This document shows, piece by piece, positions 51,300 through 62,083 of a stretch of DNA of 64,000 bases. The stretch covers positions 1 through 64,000 of the forward strand of contig NZ_JAGOBJ010000008.1 of assembly GCF_017983445.1 (NCBI RefSeq), written 5' to 3'. Numbering within the stretch: position 1 is the stretch's first letter; each line of letters starts with the position of its first letter. Below the pieces are notes generated by a model that did not search any database, was not told the DNA's origin, and saw nothing but the letters and a program-made list of their open reading frames with translations. The stretch comes from Halomonas sp. Lineage in GTDB: Bacteria > Pseudomonadota > Gammaproteobacteria > Pseudomonadales > Halomonadaceae. A program made the position numbers and the translations under genes.

Positions 51300-52679
51300 A
51301 TGGTGCGAGTACCTAACGGAGTGAGCGTTGTTATTGGCCTGGGGCTTTCAGGTCGGGCAATCTGTCGGCATTTGGCACGCACGAATATGCCTTTCATGGT
51401 GGCGGACACTCGCAGTGACCCGCCGGGTCTTGATGCATTTCATGCGGCTCATCCCGGTGTGAACGTGGTATGTGGCCCGTTAACCGCGCTGGATTTTACC
51501 GATGCCCATGAAGTAGTGCTTAGCCCCGGTGTTGATCCCGCAACGCCAGGATTAGAGGGCTTGGCTGAACGTATCAATCCGCATACCGGCGACTCAATGG
51601 TAGTGGGCGAAACCGCTCTGTTTGTGCGTGCCAATCAAGTGCCGATTGCCGCTATTACTGGCTCTAACGCTAAATCCACAGTGACCACATTGCTGGGTGA
51701 AATGGCCAAAACCGCAGGCTTACGGGTAGCGGTAGGGGGAAATCTCGGTACTCCTGCACTTGACCTGTTAGCCAATCACCCCGATGCCGAGCTGTATATC
51801 TTAGAACTTTCCAGCTTTCAGCTGGAAACCACGCCTGCGTTAGGTGCCAAGGCCGCCGTATTTTTAAATCTTTGTGAAGATCATCTGGATAGGCATGGCG
51901 ATATGCAGGCCTACCGCTTGGCCAAGCAGCGCATCTTTACCGGTGCACGGCACATCATTGTCAACCAGGATGATCCTTTGACCTGGCCTGTCCAGGAAGA
52001 CGTAGCGACTATGCGTTTTTCAGTGAATGCGCCCTCAGGCAACGACTGGGGCCTCGTTTGGGAGGGGGCTGAGCTTAAACTTATGCAAGGGCAAACCCAG
52101 TGGCTCTCCGCCAGCGAATTGAAAATGGCTGGTCAGCATAACTATGCCAATGCCCTGGCGGCGCTTGCCATGGGGCAGGCGTTAGGGCTTAACGCGTCCG
52201 CCATGATTAATACCCTTAGAACGTTTACCGGACTGCCACACCGTAGTGAAACGGTGGCGCATATTAATGATGTCACCTGGATAAATGACTCTAAAGGCAC
52301 CAATGTGGGCGCCACGTTGGCGGCGATCCAGGGGCTTGGCGCAACGCTTGAAGGCCGCCTGATCTGGCTTGCCGGTGGCGTTGGCAAGGGGGCTGACTTT
52401 ACACCGCTTGCTATACCGCTGGGGCGCTGTGCGTGTCAGGCGCTACTGTTTGGCGCGGATAGTGACCGGATCGCTCAGGCCATAACTTCTCAGGTGCCGG
52501 TTCAGCAGGTGCGTGATTTAACGCAGGCGATGGAGGAGGCTTTTGCCATTGCCGAACCAGGTGACTGCGTACTTTTGTCGCCTGCCTGCGCGAGTTTTGA
52601 TCAGTTTTCTGGCTATGAGGCTCGCGGTAAGGCTTTTCGTGACTGGGTAGAAAACAAAGCGGCGGAGACTTCCCCATGA
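51300..52679 (+). CDS. murD: UDP-N-acetylmuramoylalanine--D-glutamate ligase MurD
   Basis: MurD adds D-glutamate to UDP-MurNAc-L-Ala. The 459-residue product has an N-terminal Rossmann-like domain (VVIGLGLSGRAICRHLA) and the P-loop ITGSNAKSTVTTLLGEM. Further motifs are ELSSFQLETT, NLCEDHLDRHGDMQAY and WINDSKGTNVGATLAAI. A 57-bp gap with AAGGAG precedes the ATG, the largest spacer in this part of the cluster. The stop overlaps the ftsW ATG by 4 bp. Confidence 0.97.
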   Translation: MVRVPNGVSVVIGLGLSGRAICRHLARTNMPFMVADTRSDPPGLDAFHAAHPGVNVVCGPLTALDFTDAHEVVLSPGVDPATPGLEGLAERINPHTGDSMVVGETALFVRANQVPIAAITGSNAKSTVTTLLGEMAKTAGLRVAVGGNLGTPALDLLANHPDAELYILELSSFQLETTPALGAKAAVFLNLCEDHLDRHGDMQAYRLAKQRIFTGARHIIVNQDDPLTWPVQEDVATMRFSVNAPSGNDWGLVWEGAELKLMQGQTQWLSASELKMAGQHNYANALAALAMGQALGLNASAMINTLRTFTGLPHRSETVAHINDVTWINDSKGTNVGATLAAIQGLGATLEGRLIWLAGGVGKGADFTPLAIPLGRCACQALLFGADSDRIAQAITSQVPVQQVRDLTQAMEEAFAIAEPGDCVLLSPACASFDQFSGYEARGKAFRDWVENKAAETSP

Positions 52680-53857
52680 GCCGAATACAGCGCCTGCATC
52701 GCGCATTAACCACGCGTGATTTACCCTGCGATATTTGGTTGATTGCCGCCGCCGTGGCACTCGCCGGATTAGGCTGGGTAATGGTCAGCTCAGCCTCGGT
52801 AGGTCTTCTGGATAATAGTTTTTACTACTTCCGCCAGCACGGTATTTTTCTGGTGGTGTCAGCATTAGGCTGTCTGTTCATGCTTAGCGTGCCGCTTGAA
52901 GCCTGGCGCCAGAATGCAGCGCTGATTTTCCTCATCAGTATTGGGTTGCTGGTAGTCGTACTGCTGTTTGGCCAGGAAATCAACGGCAGTAAACGTTGGA
53001 TAGCGCTGCCCGGGCCGCTGCCGAATCTTCAGGTCTCAGAACTTGGCAAAATCGGCCTCATTTTTTACATGGCGATGTTCATGTCGCGCTTCACCTACGA
53101 TTTACGTCTTCGGGCATTTACGCTGTGGCGGCCTATCGCAGTATTGGCCGTGCCGGCCAGTCTGCTGTTTTTAGCACCTGATTTTGGCGGTATGGTGGTG
53201 TACTCAGTGTGTGTGATCGGCATGCTGATGATGAGTGGCGCATCGCTTGTTTTACTGATTGGTAGTGGTGGGATACTCGCCGCCGGGGCGGTAATGCTGG
53301 TGGTATTAGAGCCGTATCGCCTAGCCCGCTGGACCAGCTTTCTAGACCCTTGGGCCGATCAATTCGCGACCGGGTATCAGCTTACCCAGGCATTGATTGC
53401 CTTTGGGCGTGGCCATGTGACCGGCACAGGGTTGGGCAATAGCGTTCAAAAGCTGCACTATCTCCCCGAGGCGCATACCGATTTTATCTTTGCGGTTATT
53501 GCTGAAGAGCTGGGCATGATTGGAGCTATCGCGGTGATATTGCTGTTTACGTTGCTGGTTAGCCGCGCCATGCTGATTGGCCGCAAGGCTGAGCTGGCGG
53601 GCCATCTTTTCGGCGCCTATGTGAGCTACGGTATCGGCTTTGTTATTGCCTCGCAGGCATTTATCAATATGGCGGTTAGCTCAGGTTTGTTGCCCACCAA
53701 GGGTCTGACGCTACCGCTGGTAAGTTATGGCGGGTCGAGCCTGCTGGTCATCGGTATGATGATCGGCTTGTTGCTGCGTGTTGATGCGGAAACCAGACAC
53801 CGGCCGCGTCGTAAGTCAACCCCTTATAAATTACGCAGTGAACCGCGTTTATCGTAA
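52676..53857 (+). CDS. ftsW: Septal peptidoglycan polymerase FtsW (SEDS family)
   Basis: FtsW is the SEDS-family glycosyltransferase that polymerises lipid II at the septum with FtsI. The 393-residue product has about ten membrane helices. Family motifs are NGSKRWIALPGPLPNLQVSELGKIGLIFYMA, LEPYRLARWTSFLDPWADQFATGYQLTQALIAFGRG and the C-terminal GLLPTKGLTLPLVSYGGSSLL. It overlaps murD by 4 bp, and murG follows after 21 bp. Confidence 0.97.
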   Translation: MSRIQRLHRALTTRDLPCDIWLIAAAVALAGLGWVMVSSASVGLLDNSFYYFRQHGIFLVVSALGCLFMLSVPLEAWRQNAALIFLISIGLLVVVLLFGQEINGSKRWIALPGPLPNLQVSELGKIGLIFYMAMFMSRFTYDLRLRAFTLWRPIAVLAVPASLLFLAPDFGGMVVYSVCVIGMLMMSGASLVLLIGSGGILAAGAVMLVVLEPYRLARWTSFLDPWADQFATGYQLTQALIAFGRGHVTGTGLGNSVQKLHYLPEAHTDFIFAVIAEELGMIGAIAVILLFTLLVSRAMLIGRKAELAGHLFGAYVSYGIGFVIASQAFINMAVSSGLLPTKGLTLPLVSYGGSSLLVIGMMIGLLLRVDAETRHRPRRKSTPYKLRSEPRLS

Positions 53858-53878
53858 TACTTTGTTAAGGAGTCGTTT

Positions 53879-54976
53879 GTGACGACGCACGCACATCGGC
53901 GCGTTTTAATCATGGCGGGAGGAACCGGCGGTCATGTTGTGCCCGCGCTTTCTCTGGCTCGTGCGCTCAAGGCACAAAATGTCGAGATCGAATGGCTAGG
54001 CAGCCCGCGCGGCATCGAAAACCGGCTGGTGCCTGACGCCGGTATAAAACTGCATGCCATTGCAGTGAGCGGATTACGCGGCAATGGCGCGGCTGGATGG
54101 CTCAAAGCACCGGTCAACCTTACCCGGGCGGTATGGCAGGCGCGCAAGATTATTGACACGTTTAAACCTCAGCTGGTTGTCGGTCTGGGCGGGTTTGCCA
54201 GTGGTCCAGGCGGGCTTGCCGCTTGGCTATCGCGTGTACCGCTGGTGGTACACGAGCAAAATGCCGTCGCGGGGCTAACCAATCGCGTGTTATCACGCTT
54301 GGCCACACGCAGTTACGCAGCTTTTCCCGAAGCGTTTGGCGAGCGTGCTGAGGTGATCGGTAACCCCGTGCGCGAAGAAATTGCCGCGCTGGGAGAAACG
54401 CCGCGTACAGTGCAAGCGCTGCAGGGGCGCCCACTTCGCCTATTGGTGGTGGGTGGTTCGTTGGGAGCGGTAGCTTTAAATGAGCGACTGCCCCAGGCGG
54501 TTGCCAGTTTGCCAGCTGAAGCGCGTCCTGAAATACGCCACCAGGCGGGCAAGTCACGAGATGTGCAAACAGCCCAAGGCTATGCCGAATACGGTGTAGA
54601 CGCCGAGGTAACACCCTTTATTGATGATATGGCGGCGGCTTATGACTGGGCAGATCTTGTCGTATGCCGGTCAGGCGCGTTAACGGTAGCGGAGCTTGCT
54701 GCGGCAGCCAAGCCTTCACTGCTGGTGCCATTCCCTTTTGCGGTAGATGATCATCAGCGGGTTAATGCCGATGTGTTGGTGAAAGCCGGTGCCGCCCTGT
54801 GCGTTGTGCAGTCCGCGTTGACGCCTGAGCGGTTGACGCATTACTTGAGCGACTTGTTAGAGCCTGCGACGCTCGCGCTGATGGCATCGCGCGCACGCCA
54901 GGCGGCCTATTTGGACGCCACTGAGCGATTAGCCGAAGGATGTCTGGCGATATTACCGAAAGGAGAAGCAGTGTGA
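53879..54976 (+). CDS. murG: Lipid II synthase (GlcNAc transferase) MurG
   Basis: MurG is the membrane-associated glycosyltransferase that adds GlcNAc to lipid I, producing lipid II. The 365-residue product starts with GTG preceded by AAGGAG. It has the N-terminal [19 protein letters not shown] loop, [38 protein letters not shown] and the C-terminal donor site [32 protein letters not shown]. Its stop overlaps the murC GTG. Confidence 0.97.
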   Translation: MTTHAHRRVLIMAGGTGGHVVPALSLARALKAQNVEIEWLGSPRGIENRLVPDAGIKLHAIAVSGLRGNGAAGWLKAPVNLTRAVWQARKIIDTFKPQLVVGLGGFASGPGGLAAWLSRVPLVVHEQNAVAGLTNRVLSRLATRSYAAFPEAFGERAEVIGNPVREEIAALGETPRTVQALQGRPLRLLVVGGSLGAVALNERLPQAVASLPAEARPEIRHQAGKSRDVQTAQGYAEYGVDAEVTPFIDDMAAAYDWADLVVCRSGALTVAELAAAAKPSLLVPFPFAVDDHQRVNADVLVKAGAALCVVQSALTPERLTHYLSDLLEPATLALMASRARQAAYLDATERLAEGCLAILPKGEAV

Positions 54977-56442
54977 CCGACTCAGTAACTCAGCCCCTAC
55001 CGCAACGGAGTATGCCCAGCGGTCCAGCAATGCGCCGTATTCAGCATATCCATTTTGTCGGCATTGGCGGTGCGGGTATGTGCGGTATTGCCGAAGTATT
55101 GGCAAACCAAGGTTACAAGGTTAGCGGCAGCGATATGAAAGCCTCTTCCGTTGTCGAGCGGCTGCGTCAGTGCGGTATTTGCGTTGATATCGGCCACTCT
55201 GAAGCCAATGTGGAAGGGGCGGACGTCGTCGTCGTTTCAAGCGCCGTCGATACTACCAATCCTGAAATTCGTTGGGCGCATGAGCATCGCGTGCCCGTGG
55301 TGCGGCGCGCTGAGATGCTGGCTGAATTGATGCGCTTTCGTCATGGCATCGCTGTGGCCGGTACACATGGTAAAACCACTACCACGAGCCTGACGGCGAC
55401 GCTGTTGGCAGAGGGCGGCCTGGACCCGACCTTCGTAATTGGTGGCCGTTTAACTAGCGCCGGAGCTAATGCCCGCTTAGGTGAGGGTGATTATCTGGTC
55501 GCTGAGGCTGATGAGTCGGATGCGTCGTTTCTTCATCTTCAGCCGATGATGTCGATTGTTACCAATATTGACGCTGATCACATGGCTACCTACGGCGGTG
55601 ATTTTGAGCGTCTAAAAAGCACCTTTATCGAGTTTTTACATAATCTGCCTTTTTATGGGCTGGCCGTACTCTGCATTGATGACCCACATGTGCGTGAATT
55701 GTGCGAGCAGGTCAAGCGGCAGTTTGTGACCTATGGGTTTGATGCCGATGCGGATTACCGCATTGTGGATTTTGCCCAGCAAGGCGGGGAAGTCACGTTT
55801 ACGGCGCTGCGTCCTGGAAACGCCGCGCCTCTCAATATTTGCCTGGCAATGCCGGGAAGGCATAACGCTTTAAACGCGATGGCAGCGATTGTGGTCGCGA
55901 CCGATGCAGGCGTGAGCGACGCGGCTATCCTGAGTGGCTTGGCAAGCTTTGCCGGAGTAGGGCGGCGTTTTCAGGTTCACGGCCATTTCCCGGCACCCAA
56001 GGCGTCCGGCGAAATTATGCTGGTAGATGATTACGGCCATCATCCCCGCGAAGTGGATATGGTTATCAGAGCGGTTCGCGCAGGCTGGCCAGAGCGTCGT
56101 TTGGTCATGCTTTACCAGCCTCATCGCTATAGCCGCACGCGCGATTTGTATGAAGATTTTGTCAGGGTTCTTTCGCAGGTCGATACGCTGGTACTGTTAG
56201 ATGTCTACAGTGCCGGTGAAGCCGTTATACCCGGTGCTGACGGGCGTGCACTTGCCGGTTCGATTCGCCAGCGTGGCGAGGTGGACCCGCTGTTTATCGA
56301 GCATAAACAGGAGTTGCCCGCACTGTTGGCGAACGTACTGCGTCCAAACGATATTTTAATTACCCAAGGGGCGGGCGATGTTGGCGGAATTTCGCTCTCT
56401 TTAGCCCAGGCTGAACTGGTATTGAGTGAGGTAGAGCTGTGA
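54973..56442 (+). CDS. murC: UDP-N-acetylmuramate--L-alanine ligase MurC
   Basis: MurC adds L-alanine to UDP-MurNAc, starting the stem peptide. The frame extends back to 54940, but the GTG at 54973 overlaps the murG stop (GTGA) and follows AAAGGAGAA. It gives 489 residues. Motifs are [67 protein letters not shown] and [19 protein letters not shown]. The ddlB GTG overlaps its stop. Confidence 0.96.
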   Translation: MTDSVTQPLPQRSMPSGPAMRRIQHIHFVGIGGAGMCGIAEVLANQGYKVSGSDMKASSVVERLRQCGICVDIGHSEANVEGADVVVVSSAVDTTNPEIRWAHEHRVPVVRRAEMLAELMRFRHGIAVAGTHGKTTTTSLTATLLAEGGLDPTFVIGGRLTSAGANARLGEGDYLVAEADESDASFLHLQPMMSIVTNIDADHMATYGGDFERLKSTFIEFLHNLPFYGLAVLCIDDPHVRELCEQVKRQFVTYGFDADADYRIVDFAQQGGEVTFTALRPGNAAPLNICLAMPGRHNALNAMAAIVVATDAGVSDAAILSGLASFAGVGRRFQVHGHFPAPKASGEIMLVDDYGHHPREVDMVIRAVRAGWPERRLVMLYQPHRYSRTRDLYEDFVRVLSQVDTLVLLDVYSAGEAVIPGADGRALAGSIRQRGEVDPLFIEHKQELPALLANVLRPNDILITQGAGDVGGISLSLAQAELVLSEVEL

Positions 56443-57377
56443 GCGCAGATAACGCCCAGATGGATCGCTCTCGCGTAGTCGTGGTTTATGGCGGCTTCTC
56501 TGCTGAACGTGAAGTGTCGCTTAAAAGTGGCGCAGCCGTTCTGGAGGCCTTGAAGCGTCAGAAGGTGAACGCAGAAGGCTATGACCTGCGTGATAATGGC
56601 CTTGCCGGACTAGAGGCAATGGCGCCTTCAGCAGTATTTATCGCCCTGCATGGCCGCGGCGGTGAAGACGGCACGCTGCAGGGCGCACTTGAGCTGCTCA
56701 ACATTCCCTATACGGGCAGCGGTGTGTTGGCGTCGGCGCTGGGGATGGATAAGCAGCGTACCAAGCAGGTATGGCAAGCCGTCGGCCTACCCACGCCTGA
56801 AAGCATTATGCTGGAAGCTGACGCCGACTGGGCGGGCGTGGTGGCAACGCTGGGTTTACCCATGATGGTCAAGCCAGTTCACGAAGGCTCGACGTTAGGC
56901 ATTAGCATCGTTAAAAGTCAGGAAGCGTTGGAGGCTGCCTACCGTGAGGCCGCTCAGTTCGACGCCCGCGTCATGGCTGAGCGTTTTGTGGTGGGCGATG
57001 AGTACACGGTTGCGCTATTGGCGGATCAAGTGTTGCCTGCGATTCGCGTTGAAGTGCCCGGTGGATTTTACGATTACGACGCGAAATACGTTGCCAATAC
57101 AACCCAGTACCATCTTCCTTGCGGCTTGACGGCTGATGATGAAGCCCAACTGGCGACGCTATGCCAGCAGGCATTTGCAGCCATTGGTTGTGAAGGCTGG
57201 GGCAGAGTGGACGTGATGCGCGATGCGAGCGGCCAGTTTTGGCTTTTGGAAGTGAACACCGTGCCGGGCATGACCGATCATAGTCTTGTGCCGCAAGCCG
57301 CTGCGTATGCCGGTATCGAATTTGATGACCTGGTCGTACAGATCCTGCAAACGGCTGGTAAGCAGAGCGCATCATGA
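56439..57377 (+). CDS. ddlB: D-alanine--D-alanine ligase DdlB
   Basis: DdlB makes the D-Ala-D-Ala dipeptide used by MurF. The 312-residue ATP-grasp protein has [67 protein letters not shown] and the metal-binding [21 protein letters not shown]. The start is GTG at 56439, overlapping the murC stop. A second ddl gene (ddlA type) is not visible in this window. ftsQ follows 9 bp later. Confidence 0.97.
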   Translation: MSADNAQMDRSRVVVVYGGFSAEREVSLKSGAAVLEALKRQKVNAEGYDLRDNGLAGLEAMAPSAVFIALHGRGGEDGTLQGALELLNIPYTGSGVLASALGMDKQRTKQVWQAVGLPTPESIMLEADADWAGVVATLGLPMMVKPVHEGSTLGISIVKSQEALEAAYREAAQFDARVMAERFVVGDEYTVALLADQVLPAIRVEVPGGFYDYDAKYVANTTQYHLPCGLTADDEAQLATLCQQAFAAIGCEGWGRVDVMRDASGQFWLLEVNTVPGMTDHSLVPQAAAYAGIEFDDLVVQILQTAGKQSAS

Positions 57378-57386
57378 AGAGGCCTT

Positions 57387-58100
57387 ATGAAAAGGCGTAA
57401 TGCTTGGTTTGGCCTCATACTCTTGGCGTTGTTACTGGGCGCGGGAAGCCGTGCGCTATGGCTATGGCTTGATCGTCCCATTGAACGTGTTTCGATTCGT
57501 GGCGAATGGGACTACGTCAGTGCCGATTATTTGCGCACTCAGCTGGCGCCATTGGTCCAAGGGGCTACATGGTTGTCGGCTGATCTAGGCGAGTTGCGTA
57601 ACCGTGCGTTGCAGGTGGGCTGGCTTCAAGAAGTACGCATTTCCCGAGAATGGCCTAACGCTCTGGTGTTTGAGTTAGTTGAGCAGTCACCGGTTGCACG
57701 CTGGAACGATGATTTTCTACTTAACCCCGAGGGCGAGCCTTTTTCCTTTACTCCTATCGAAGTCCCCAAAGGGCTTCCTGATCTGGCGGGCCCTGATGGA
57801 AGTAGTGAAGAAGTCTTAAGTTACTATCATCGTTTAATGCCGCATTTTGAAGGTTTATCGCTGTCGCTTGCCCAGTTACGTTTAGAGCCTCGCGGAGCAT
57901 GGCGTTTACAGTTGGATAATGGCGCTTGGGTAATGTTGGGTAGGCGTGATCATGAGGTCCGTCTGGCGCGGTTATCGGCGTCCTGGCAGCGAGAGCTTTC
58001 CAAATCCGGCGAGCATATCCGCTATATCGACCTGCGTTACCCTAACGGGGTTGCGGTTGCCTGGCATGGTGAAAGTGATTTTGAGGAATCGGAAGAGTAA
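57387..58100 (+). CDS. ftsQ: Cell division protein FtsQ
   Basis: FtsQ is a bitopic division protein that joins FtsL and FtsB and links early and late divisome proteins. The 237-residue product has one membrane helix (about 8-25). A POTRA domain follows (PIERVSIRGEWDYVSADYLRTQLAPLV, then WLQEVRISREWPNALVFELVEQSPVARWND), and then the FtsQ beta domain ending VRYIDLRYPNGVAVAW-like (IRYIDLRYPNGVAVAW). It is shorter than E. coli FtsQ at the C-terminus. A 309-bp gap separates it from ftsA. Confidence 0.94.
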   Translation: MKRRNAWFGLILLALLLGAGSRALWLWLDRPIERVSIRGEWDYVSADYLRTQLAPLVQGATWLSADLGELRNRALQVGWLQEVRISREWPNALVFELVEQSPVARWNDDFLLNPEGEPFSFTPIEVPKGLPDLAGPDGSSEEVLSYYHRLMPHFEGLSLSLAQLRLEPRGAWRLQLDNGAWVMLGRRDHEVRLARLSASWQRELSKSGEHIRYIDLRYPNGVAVAWHGESDFEESEE

Positions 58101-58409
58101 TCTTCGCTTTACTTAACGGCTTTTAACCTGAGTTAGTGATCGCCAACGTGGAAAAACCCATTAATGGGGTTTAAATTACTTGCCAAGCCCATTATTGTGG
58201 GCTGTCGCTAGTCGTATTATGGCGATTGTTTCTATACTATGGGCCAGTGAAAGTTTTTTATGGGTTTATTCTCTCTCATCGGTGTTTAATGATAATTAGT
58301 CATCAACGCTTGTTGACTGCTAAGTTGTAATCACTAGGCGATGAGTTGAGTTAAGTGTCCCTTATTTATTTTACTATTTAAAAAAGATTATAAGGAGTAT
58401 TCCCGACTC
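58101..58409 (+). promoter_or_regulatory. ftsQ-ftsA intergenic region with paired hairpins, AT-rich
   Basis: This 309-bp stretch holds no credible ORF. It contains two local hairpins: AAACCC/GGGTTT around ATTAAT at about 58154-58172, and AGCCCA (58186-58191) with TGGGCT (58198-58203). The same 5' arms can instead pair further downstream: AAACCCAT (58154-58161) with ATGGGTTT (58260-58267), and GCCCAT (58187-58192) with ATGGGC (58239-58244). The two long-range helices are nested. The 3' half is AT-rich and probably carries an ftsA promoter, though no consensus -35/-10 pair was convincing. AAGGAG lies before the ftsA ATG. Confidence 0.55.
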
Positions 58410-59699
58410 ATGGCAGGCTCACCCAATGCATCTAATATGGTGGTCGGGCTGGACATTGGAACGTCCAAGGTCGTCGCAATTGTCGGGCAACCTACCGATG
58501 ATGGCGGCATCGAAATTGCGGGTATCGGCTCGCACCCCTCACGGGGCATGAAGCGCGGCGTCGTTATTAATATTGAGTCGACGGTTCAGTCTATTCAGCG
58601 GGCCGTGGAAGAAGCCGAGCTGATGGCAGGCTGTGATATCCACTCAGTATATGTCGGCGTTGCCGGTAGCCATATCAGTTCGATGAATTCCGATGGCGTA
58701 GTGGCCATTAAAGAACGCGAAGTTACGCCCTCCGATATTGATCGCGTTATCGATTCAGCCAGAGCTCGGGCGATCTCAGAAGGTCAGCGCGTTTTACACG
58801 TACTGCCTCAAGAATTTTCAATCGATGCTCAGGGCGGTATTCGTGAACCCTTGGGTATGTCGGGTGTCAGGTTGGAGGCGCAGGTTCACCTGGTAACCGC
58901 AGCACTCAACGCTGTACAAAATATTGAGAAGTGCGTTCGCCGCTGCGGTCTGGATGTTGACGCCATTATTCTGGAGCAACTGGCTTCCAGCATGGCGGTA
59001 TTAACCGAAGACGAACGTGAGCTTGGCGTCTGCATGGTGGATATTGGTGGTGGAACGACCGATATGGCCATATTTACCGAAGGCGCCATTCGACATACCG
59101 CGGTTATTCCGATTGCCGGCGACCAGGTAACCAACGACATCGCCATGGCCCTGCGTACGCCTACCCAGCACGCTGAAGAGATTAAGGTCAAGTATGCCTG
59201 CGCATTAACGCAGCTGGCATCCAGCGATGAAATGATCAAAGTTCCTAGTGTGGGTGACCGTCCGGCGCGTGATTTATCACGTCAGGCGCTCGCTGAAGTG
59301 GTGGAACCACGCTATGAAGAGTTATTTACACTGGTAAGAGACGAATTACGCCGTAGTGGCTATGAAGATATGGTTGCCGCTGGTGTGGTACTTACTGGTG
59401 GCACCTCACGCATGGAAGGTGTGAGTGAGCTGGCAGAGGAAATATTTCATATGCCGGTTCGTATCGCCTGTCCGCAAAATGTTCGAGGTTTGGCAGATGT
59501 CGTGCGTAACCCCATTTATGCGACAGGTGTCGGCTTACTGCATTATGCGTTGCAAGAAGTGCGTCATGGGCGAGGTCTAGAAAGCCACGGGGGAGTGGTT
59601 GCTGCCCATAAAGGACGCAACGAGCTTGCCCGGCGTGATATCAAGGAAGGCCATTCGGCGCTGGCCAGAGTTAAAGGCTGGTTCAAAGGAAATTTCTGA
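58410..59699 (+). CDS. ftsA: Cell division protein FtsA
   Basis: FtsA is an actin-like ATPase that tethers FtsZ to the membrane and recruits later divisome proteins. The 429-residue product has phosphate-1 [16 protein letters not shown] and [16 protein letters not shown]. The 1C domain follows, then phosphate-2 [14 protein letters not shown], and [21 protein letters not shown]. The C-terminal amphipathic membrane-binding helix ends [11 protein letters not shown]. ftsZ begins 34 bp after the stop. Confidence 0.97.
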   Translation: MAGSPNASNMVVGLDIGTSKVVAIVGQPTDDGGIEIAGIGSHPSRGMKRGVVINIESTVQSIQRAVEEAELMAGCDIHSVYVGVAGSHISSMNSDGVVAIKEREVTPSDIDRVIDSARARAISEGQRVLHVLPQEFSIDAQGGIREPLGMSGVRLEAQVHLVTAALNAVQNIEKCVRRCGLDVDAIILEQLASSMAVLTEDERELGVCMVDIGGGTTDMAIFTEGAIRHTAVIPIAGDQVTNDIAMALRTPTQHAEEIKVKYACALTQLASSDEMIKVPSVGDRPARDLSRQALAEVVEPRYEELFTLVRDELRRSGYEDMVAAGVVLTGGTSRMEGVSELAEEIFHMPVRIACPQNVRGLADVVRNPIYATGVGLLHYALQEVRHGRGLESHGGVVAAHKGRNELARRDIKEGHSALARVKGWFKGNF

Positions 59700-59733
59700 C
59701 AGGGCCGCAAGCGCGGTTCAGGAGACGGGGCTT

Positions 59734-60912
59734 ATGTTCGAATTGGTAGATAACGCACCCTCGAGTAGTGCGGTCATCAAAGTAGTCGGTGTTGGTGGTG
59801 GCGGCGGTAATGCCGTCAACCATATGGTTGAAAGTAATATCGAAGGCGTTGAATTTATTTGCGCCAATACCGATGCCCAGGCACTTAAACGCGTATCCGC
59901 GAAAACAGTATTACAGCTCGGTGGTGAAATCACTAAAGGGCTAGGCGCTGGTGCTAATCCTGAGGTGGGACGCCAGGCCGCAATGGAAGACCGGGACCGG
60001 ATTGCCGAGCTATTACAGGGCGCCGATATGGTATTTATCACTGCCGGTATGGGCGGTGGTACAGGAACCGGTGGTGCGCCCGTGGTTGCTCAGGTTGCCA
60101 AAGAGCTGGGCATTCTGACCGTGGCAGTGGTAACACGACCCTTTCCGTTTGAAGGGCCAAAGCGTATGCGCGCGGCCGAAGAGGGCATGAAAGAGCTCTC
60201 TGAACACGTCGATTCGCTGATTACCATTCCCAATGAAAAACTGCTTTCCGTATTGGGTAAAAACGCTACGTTGCTCACAGCGTTCAGTGCTGCGAATGAC
60301 GTACTGTTAGGTGCCGTGCAAGGTATTGCCGAGCTGATTACCAGCCCTGGTATTATCAATGTCGACTTTGCCGATGTCCGTACCGTCATGTCTGAAATGG
60401 GTATGGCGATGATGGGCACAGGCGGGGCTACTGGTGAAAACCGAGCCCGTGAAGCAGCCGAAAAAGCTATCCGCAGCCCGCTGTTGGAAGATATCGATCT
60501 GCATGGCGCTCGGGGTATTCTGGTCAACATTACGGCTGGCCCCGATCTCTCGATTGGCGAGTTCAATGATGTGGGCGCCACGGTTCAGGAATTTGCGTCG
60601 CAAGAAGCCACCATCGTGGTCGGAACTTCCATCGATATGGAAATGTCCGATGAGCTGCGTGTAACAGTTGTTGCTGCTGGCCTGGATGGTAGCAAGTCTA
60701 AAGCGTCAGCAACGCGCGAGCCGGTGCGCCGCTCTGCTACGGATTCTTCTGATTACCGCAAGTTGCAGCAGCCGACAGTGATGCGTCAGCAAGCAACAGC
60801 TCGTGCAGAAGCGCCGGAACATGCGCCCAAGCCGCGGCCTGAAAAAAGTCGCTCAGCCGATGCTGATGACTATCTGGACATTCCAGCATTCTTGCGCCGT
60901 CAGGCTGATTGA
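59734..60912 (+). CDS. ftsZ: Cell division GTPase FtsZ
   Basis: FtsZ is the tubulin-like GTPase that forms the Z ring. The frame is open from 59599 inside ftsA, but the family start MFELVDN lies at the ATG at 59734 after CAGGAGA. The 392-residue product has [17 protein letters not shown] and the tubulin signature [14 protein letters not shown]. The T7-loop region is [15 protein letters not shown], and an unstructured linker (about 320-375) follows. The C-terminal peptide [14 protein letters not shown] is recognised by FtsA and ZipA. Confidence 0.97.
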   Translation: MFELVDNAPSSSAVIKVVGVGGGGGNAVNHMVESNIEGVEFICANTDAQALKRVSAKTVLQLGGEITKGLGAGANPEVGRQAAMEDRDRIAELLQGADMVFITAGMGGGTGTGGAPVVAQVAKELGILTVAVVTRPFPFEGPKRMRAAEEGMKELSEHVDSLITIPNEKLLSVLGKNATLLTAFSAANDVLLGAVQGIAELITSPGIINVDFADVRTVMSEMGMAMMGTGGATGENRAREAAEKAIRSPLLEDIDLHGARGILVNITAGPDLSIGEFNDVGATVQEFASQEATIVVGTSIDMEMSDELRVTVVAAGLDGSKSKASATREPVRRSATDSSDYRKLQQPTVMRQQATARAEAPEHAPKPRPEKSRSADADDYLDIPAFLRRQAD

Positions 60913-60937
60913 TTGTTTCGATCGGTGTCACAATACC

Positions 60938-60976
60938 AGCAAACGAGTGTTTTATTGGTTAAAACGCCCGTTTGCT
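60938..60976 (+). other. Long hairpin between ftsZ and lpxC
   Basis: AGCAAACG (60938-60945) pairs with CGTTTGCT (60969-60976). Beyond one A/C mismatch, GTGTTTTA pairs with TAAAACGC (one G-T), leaving a small loop. It is followed by only mixed bases, not a T run, so it could be a weak terminator, an attenuator or an mRNA-stabilising end for ftsZ. Confidence 0.5.
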
Positions 60977-61048
60977 GTTAAAGTGAACACTGTTTGATAA
61001 CTTCCCTTTCCTTACGGTACTACCGTCATTAGAGTTCGACCACTGCCC

Positions 61049-61960
61049 ATGATCAGACAACGCACCCTACAAAACGTCATCCGCGCCACTGGAGTGGGTC
61101 TGCACTCCGGTAAAAAAGTCCATTTGGCTTTGCGTCCGGCGCCGGCAAACACCGGGATTGTGTTTGTTAGAACCGATCTGGATCCCGTGGTACACGTACC
61201 CGCACGTGCTGAGCTTGTCGAAGATACAAAGCTTTGCACTGCGCTTTCGTTTGAAGGCGTCAAAGTTGCAACTGTCGAGCACCTGATGTCTGCATTTGCA
61301 GGCTTGGGTATCGACAATGCGTACGTTGACTTAAGTGCGCCTGAAGTTCCTATTATGGACGGTAGTGCCAGCCCGTTTGTGTTCCTGATTCAATCGGCGG
61401 GTATCCTCGAGCAGGATGCCCCGAAGAAATTTATCCGCATCAAGCGTCGTGTTGCCGTTAGTGATGGCGATAAAGAAGCCGTTTTTCTGCCTCATCAGGG
61501 ATTTAAAGTCTCTTTTGCGATTGATTTTGATCACCCGGTATTTGAGCAGCAGAAGCAAACGGCTCTTATTGATTTCTCGACCACGTCTTTTGTGAAGGAA
61601 GTTTCCCGGGCGCGTACTTTTGGATTCATGAAGGATTTGGAGTTTTTGCGCTCTAATAACTTGGCCCTTGGCGGCAGTCTTGATAATGCAATCGTTGTCG
61701 ATGATTACCGTATCGTCAACGAGGGCGGATTGCGCTACGAAGACGAGTTTGTAAAACACAAGGTGCTGGATGCCATTGGTGACCTGTATCAGCTGGGCCA
61801 CAGCCTGATCGGCGAATTCCATGGTGTAAAATCCGGTCATGCGCTGAACAATCAGCTATGTCGTGAGCTGATGGCGCAGCCCGATGCTTACGAGATTGTG
61901 ACGTTTGAAGGCGAGAAAGCCGTCGCGCCTATTTCGTACGCGGCCCCTGCAATGGCCTGA
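61049..61960 (+). CDS. lpxC: UDP-3-O-acyl-N-acetylglucosamine deacetylase LpxC
   Basis: LpxC is the zinc deacetylase that commits UDP-3-O-acyl-GlcNAc to lipid A synthesis. The 303-residue product has [16 protein letters not shown] and the zinc ligands in [17 protein letters not shown] and [18 protein letters not shown]. The HALNNQL near the end holds the catalytic His. The C-terminus is short and nonpolar (SYAAPAMA), reminiscent of the FtsH degradation tail of the E. coli protein. It follows ftsZ with a 136-bp spacer and ends in a terminator. Confidence 0.97.
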   Translation: MIRQRTLQNVIRATGVGLHSGKKVHLALRPAPANTGIVFVRTDLDPVVHVPARAELVEDTKLCTALSFEGVKVATVEHLMSAFAGLGIDNAYVDLSAPEVPIMDGSASPFVFLIQSAGILEQDAPKKFIRIKRRVAVSDGDKEAVFLPHQGFKVSFAIDFDHPVFEQQKQTALIDFSTTSFVKEVSRARTFGFMKDLEFLRSNNLALGGSLDNAIVVDDYRIVNEGGLRYEDEFVKHKVLDAIGDLYQLGHSLIGEFHGVKSGHALNNQLCRELMAQPDAYEIVTFEGEKAVAPISYAAPAMA

Positions 61961-62018
61961 TGTCTTAACTATTAGTGTTAGCGCTATTTAAATCTGAGTA
62001 CGGCTCAGGTTTGATGTG

Positions 62019-62043
62019 AAGCACCGCTTTGGCGGTGCTTTTG
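62019..62043 (+). terminator. Rho-independent terminator after lpxC
   Basis: AAGCACCGC (62019-62027) pairs with GCGGTGCTT (62032-62040) around a TTTG loop and runs into TTTT. It lies about 60 bp past the lpxC stop and 40 bp before the end of the convergent dciA. Confidence 0.85.
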
Positions 62044-62083
62044 CATTTCGGGGTTTTTGAATTTATGGATAGCTCAATTAGCG

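Noticed and set aside
54162-54614. 150-codon minus-strand frame inside murG
   Set aside because: It is fully covered by conserved murG; composition is typical of an antisense artefact.
58201-58409. Specific -35/-10 promoter for ftsA
   Set aside because: TATACT, TTGACT and TACTAT elements occur but never with acceptable spacing to a partner hexamer, so no single promoter was called.
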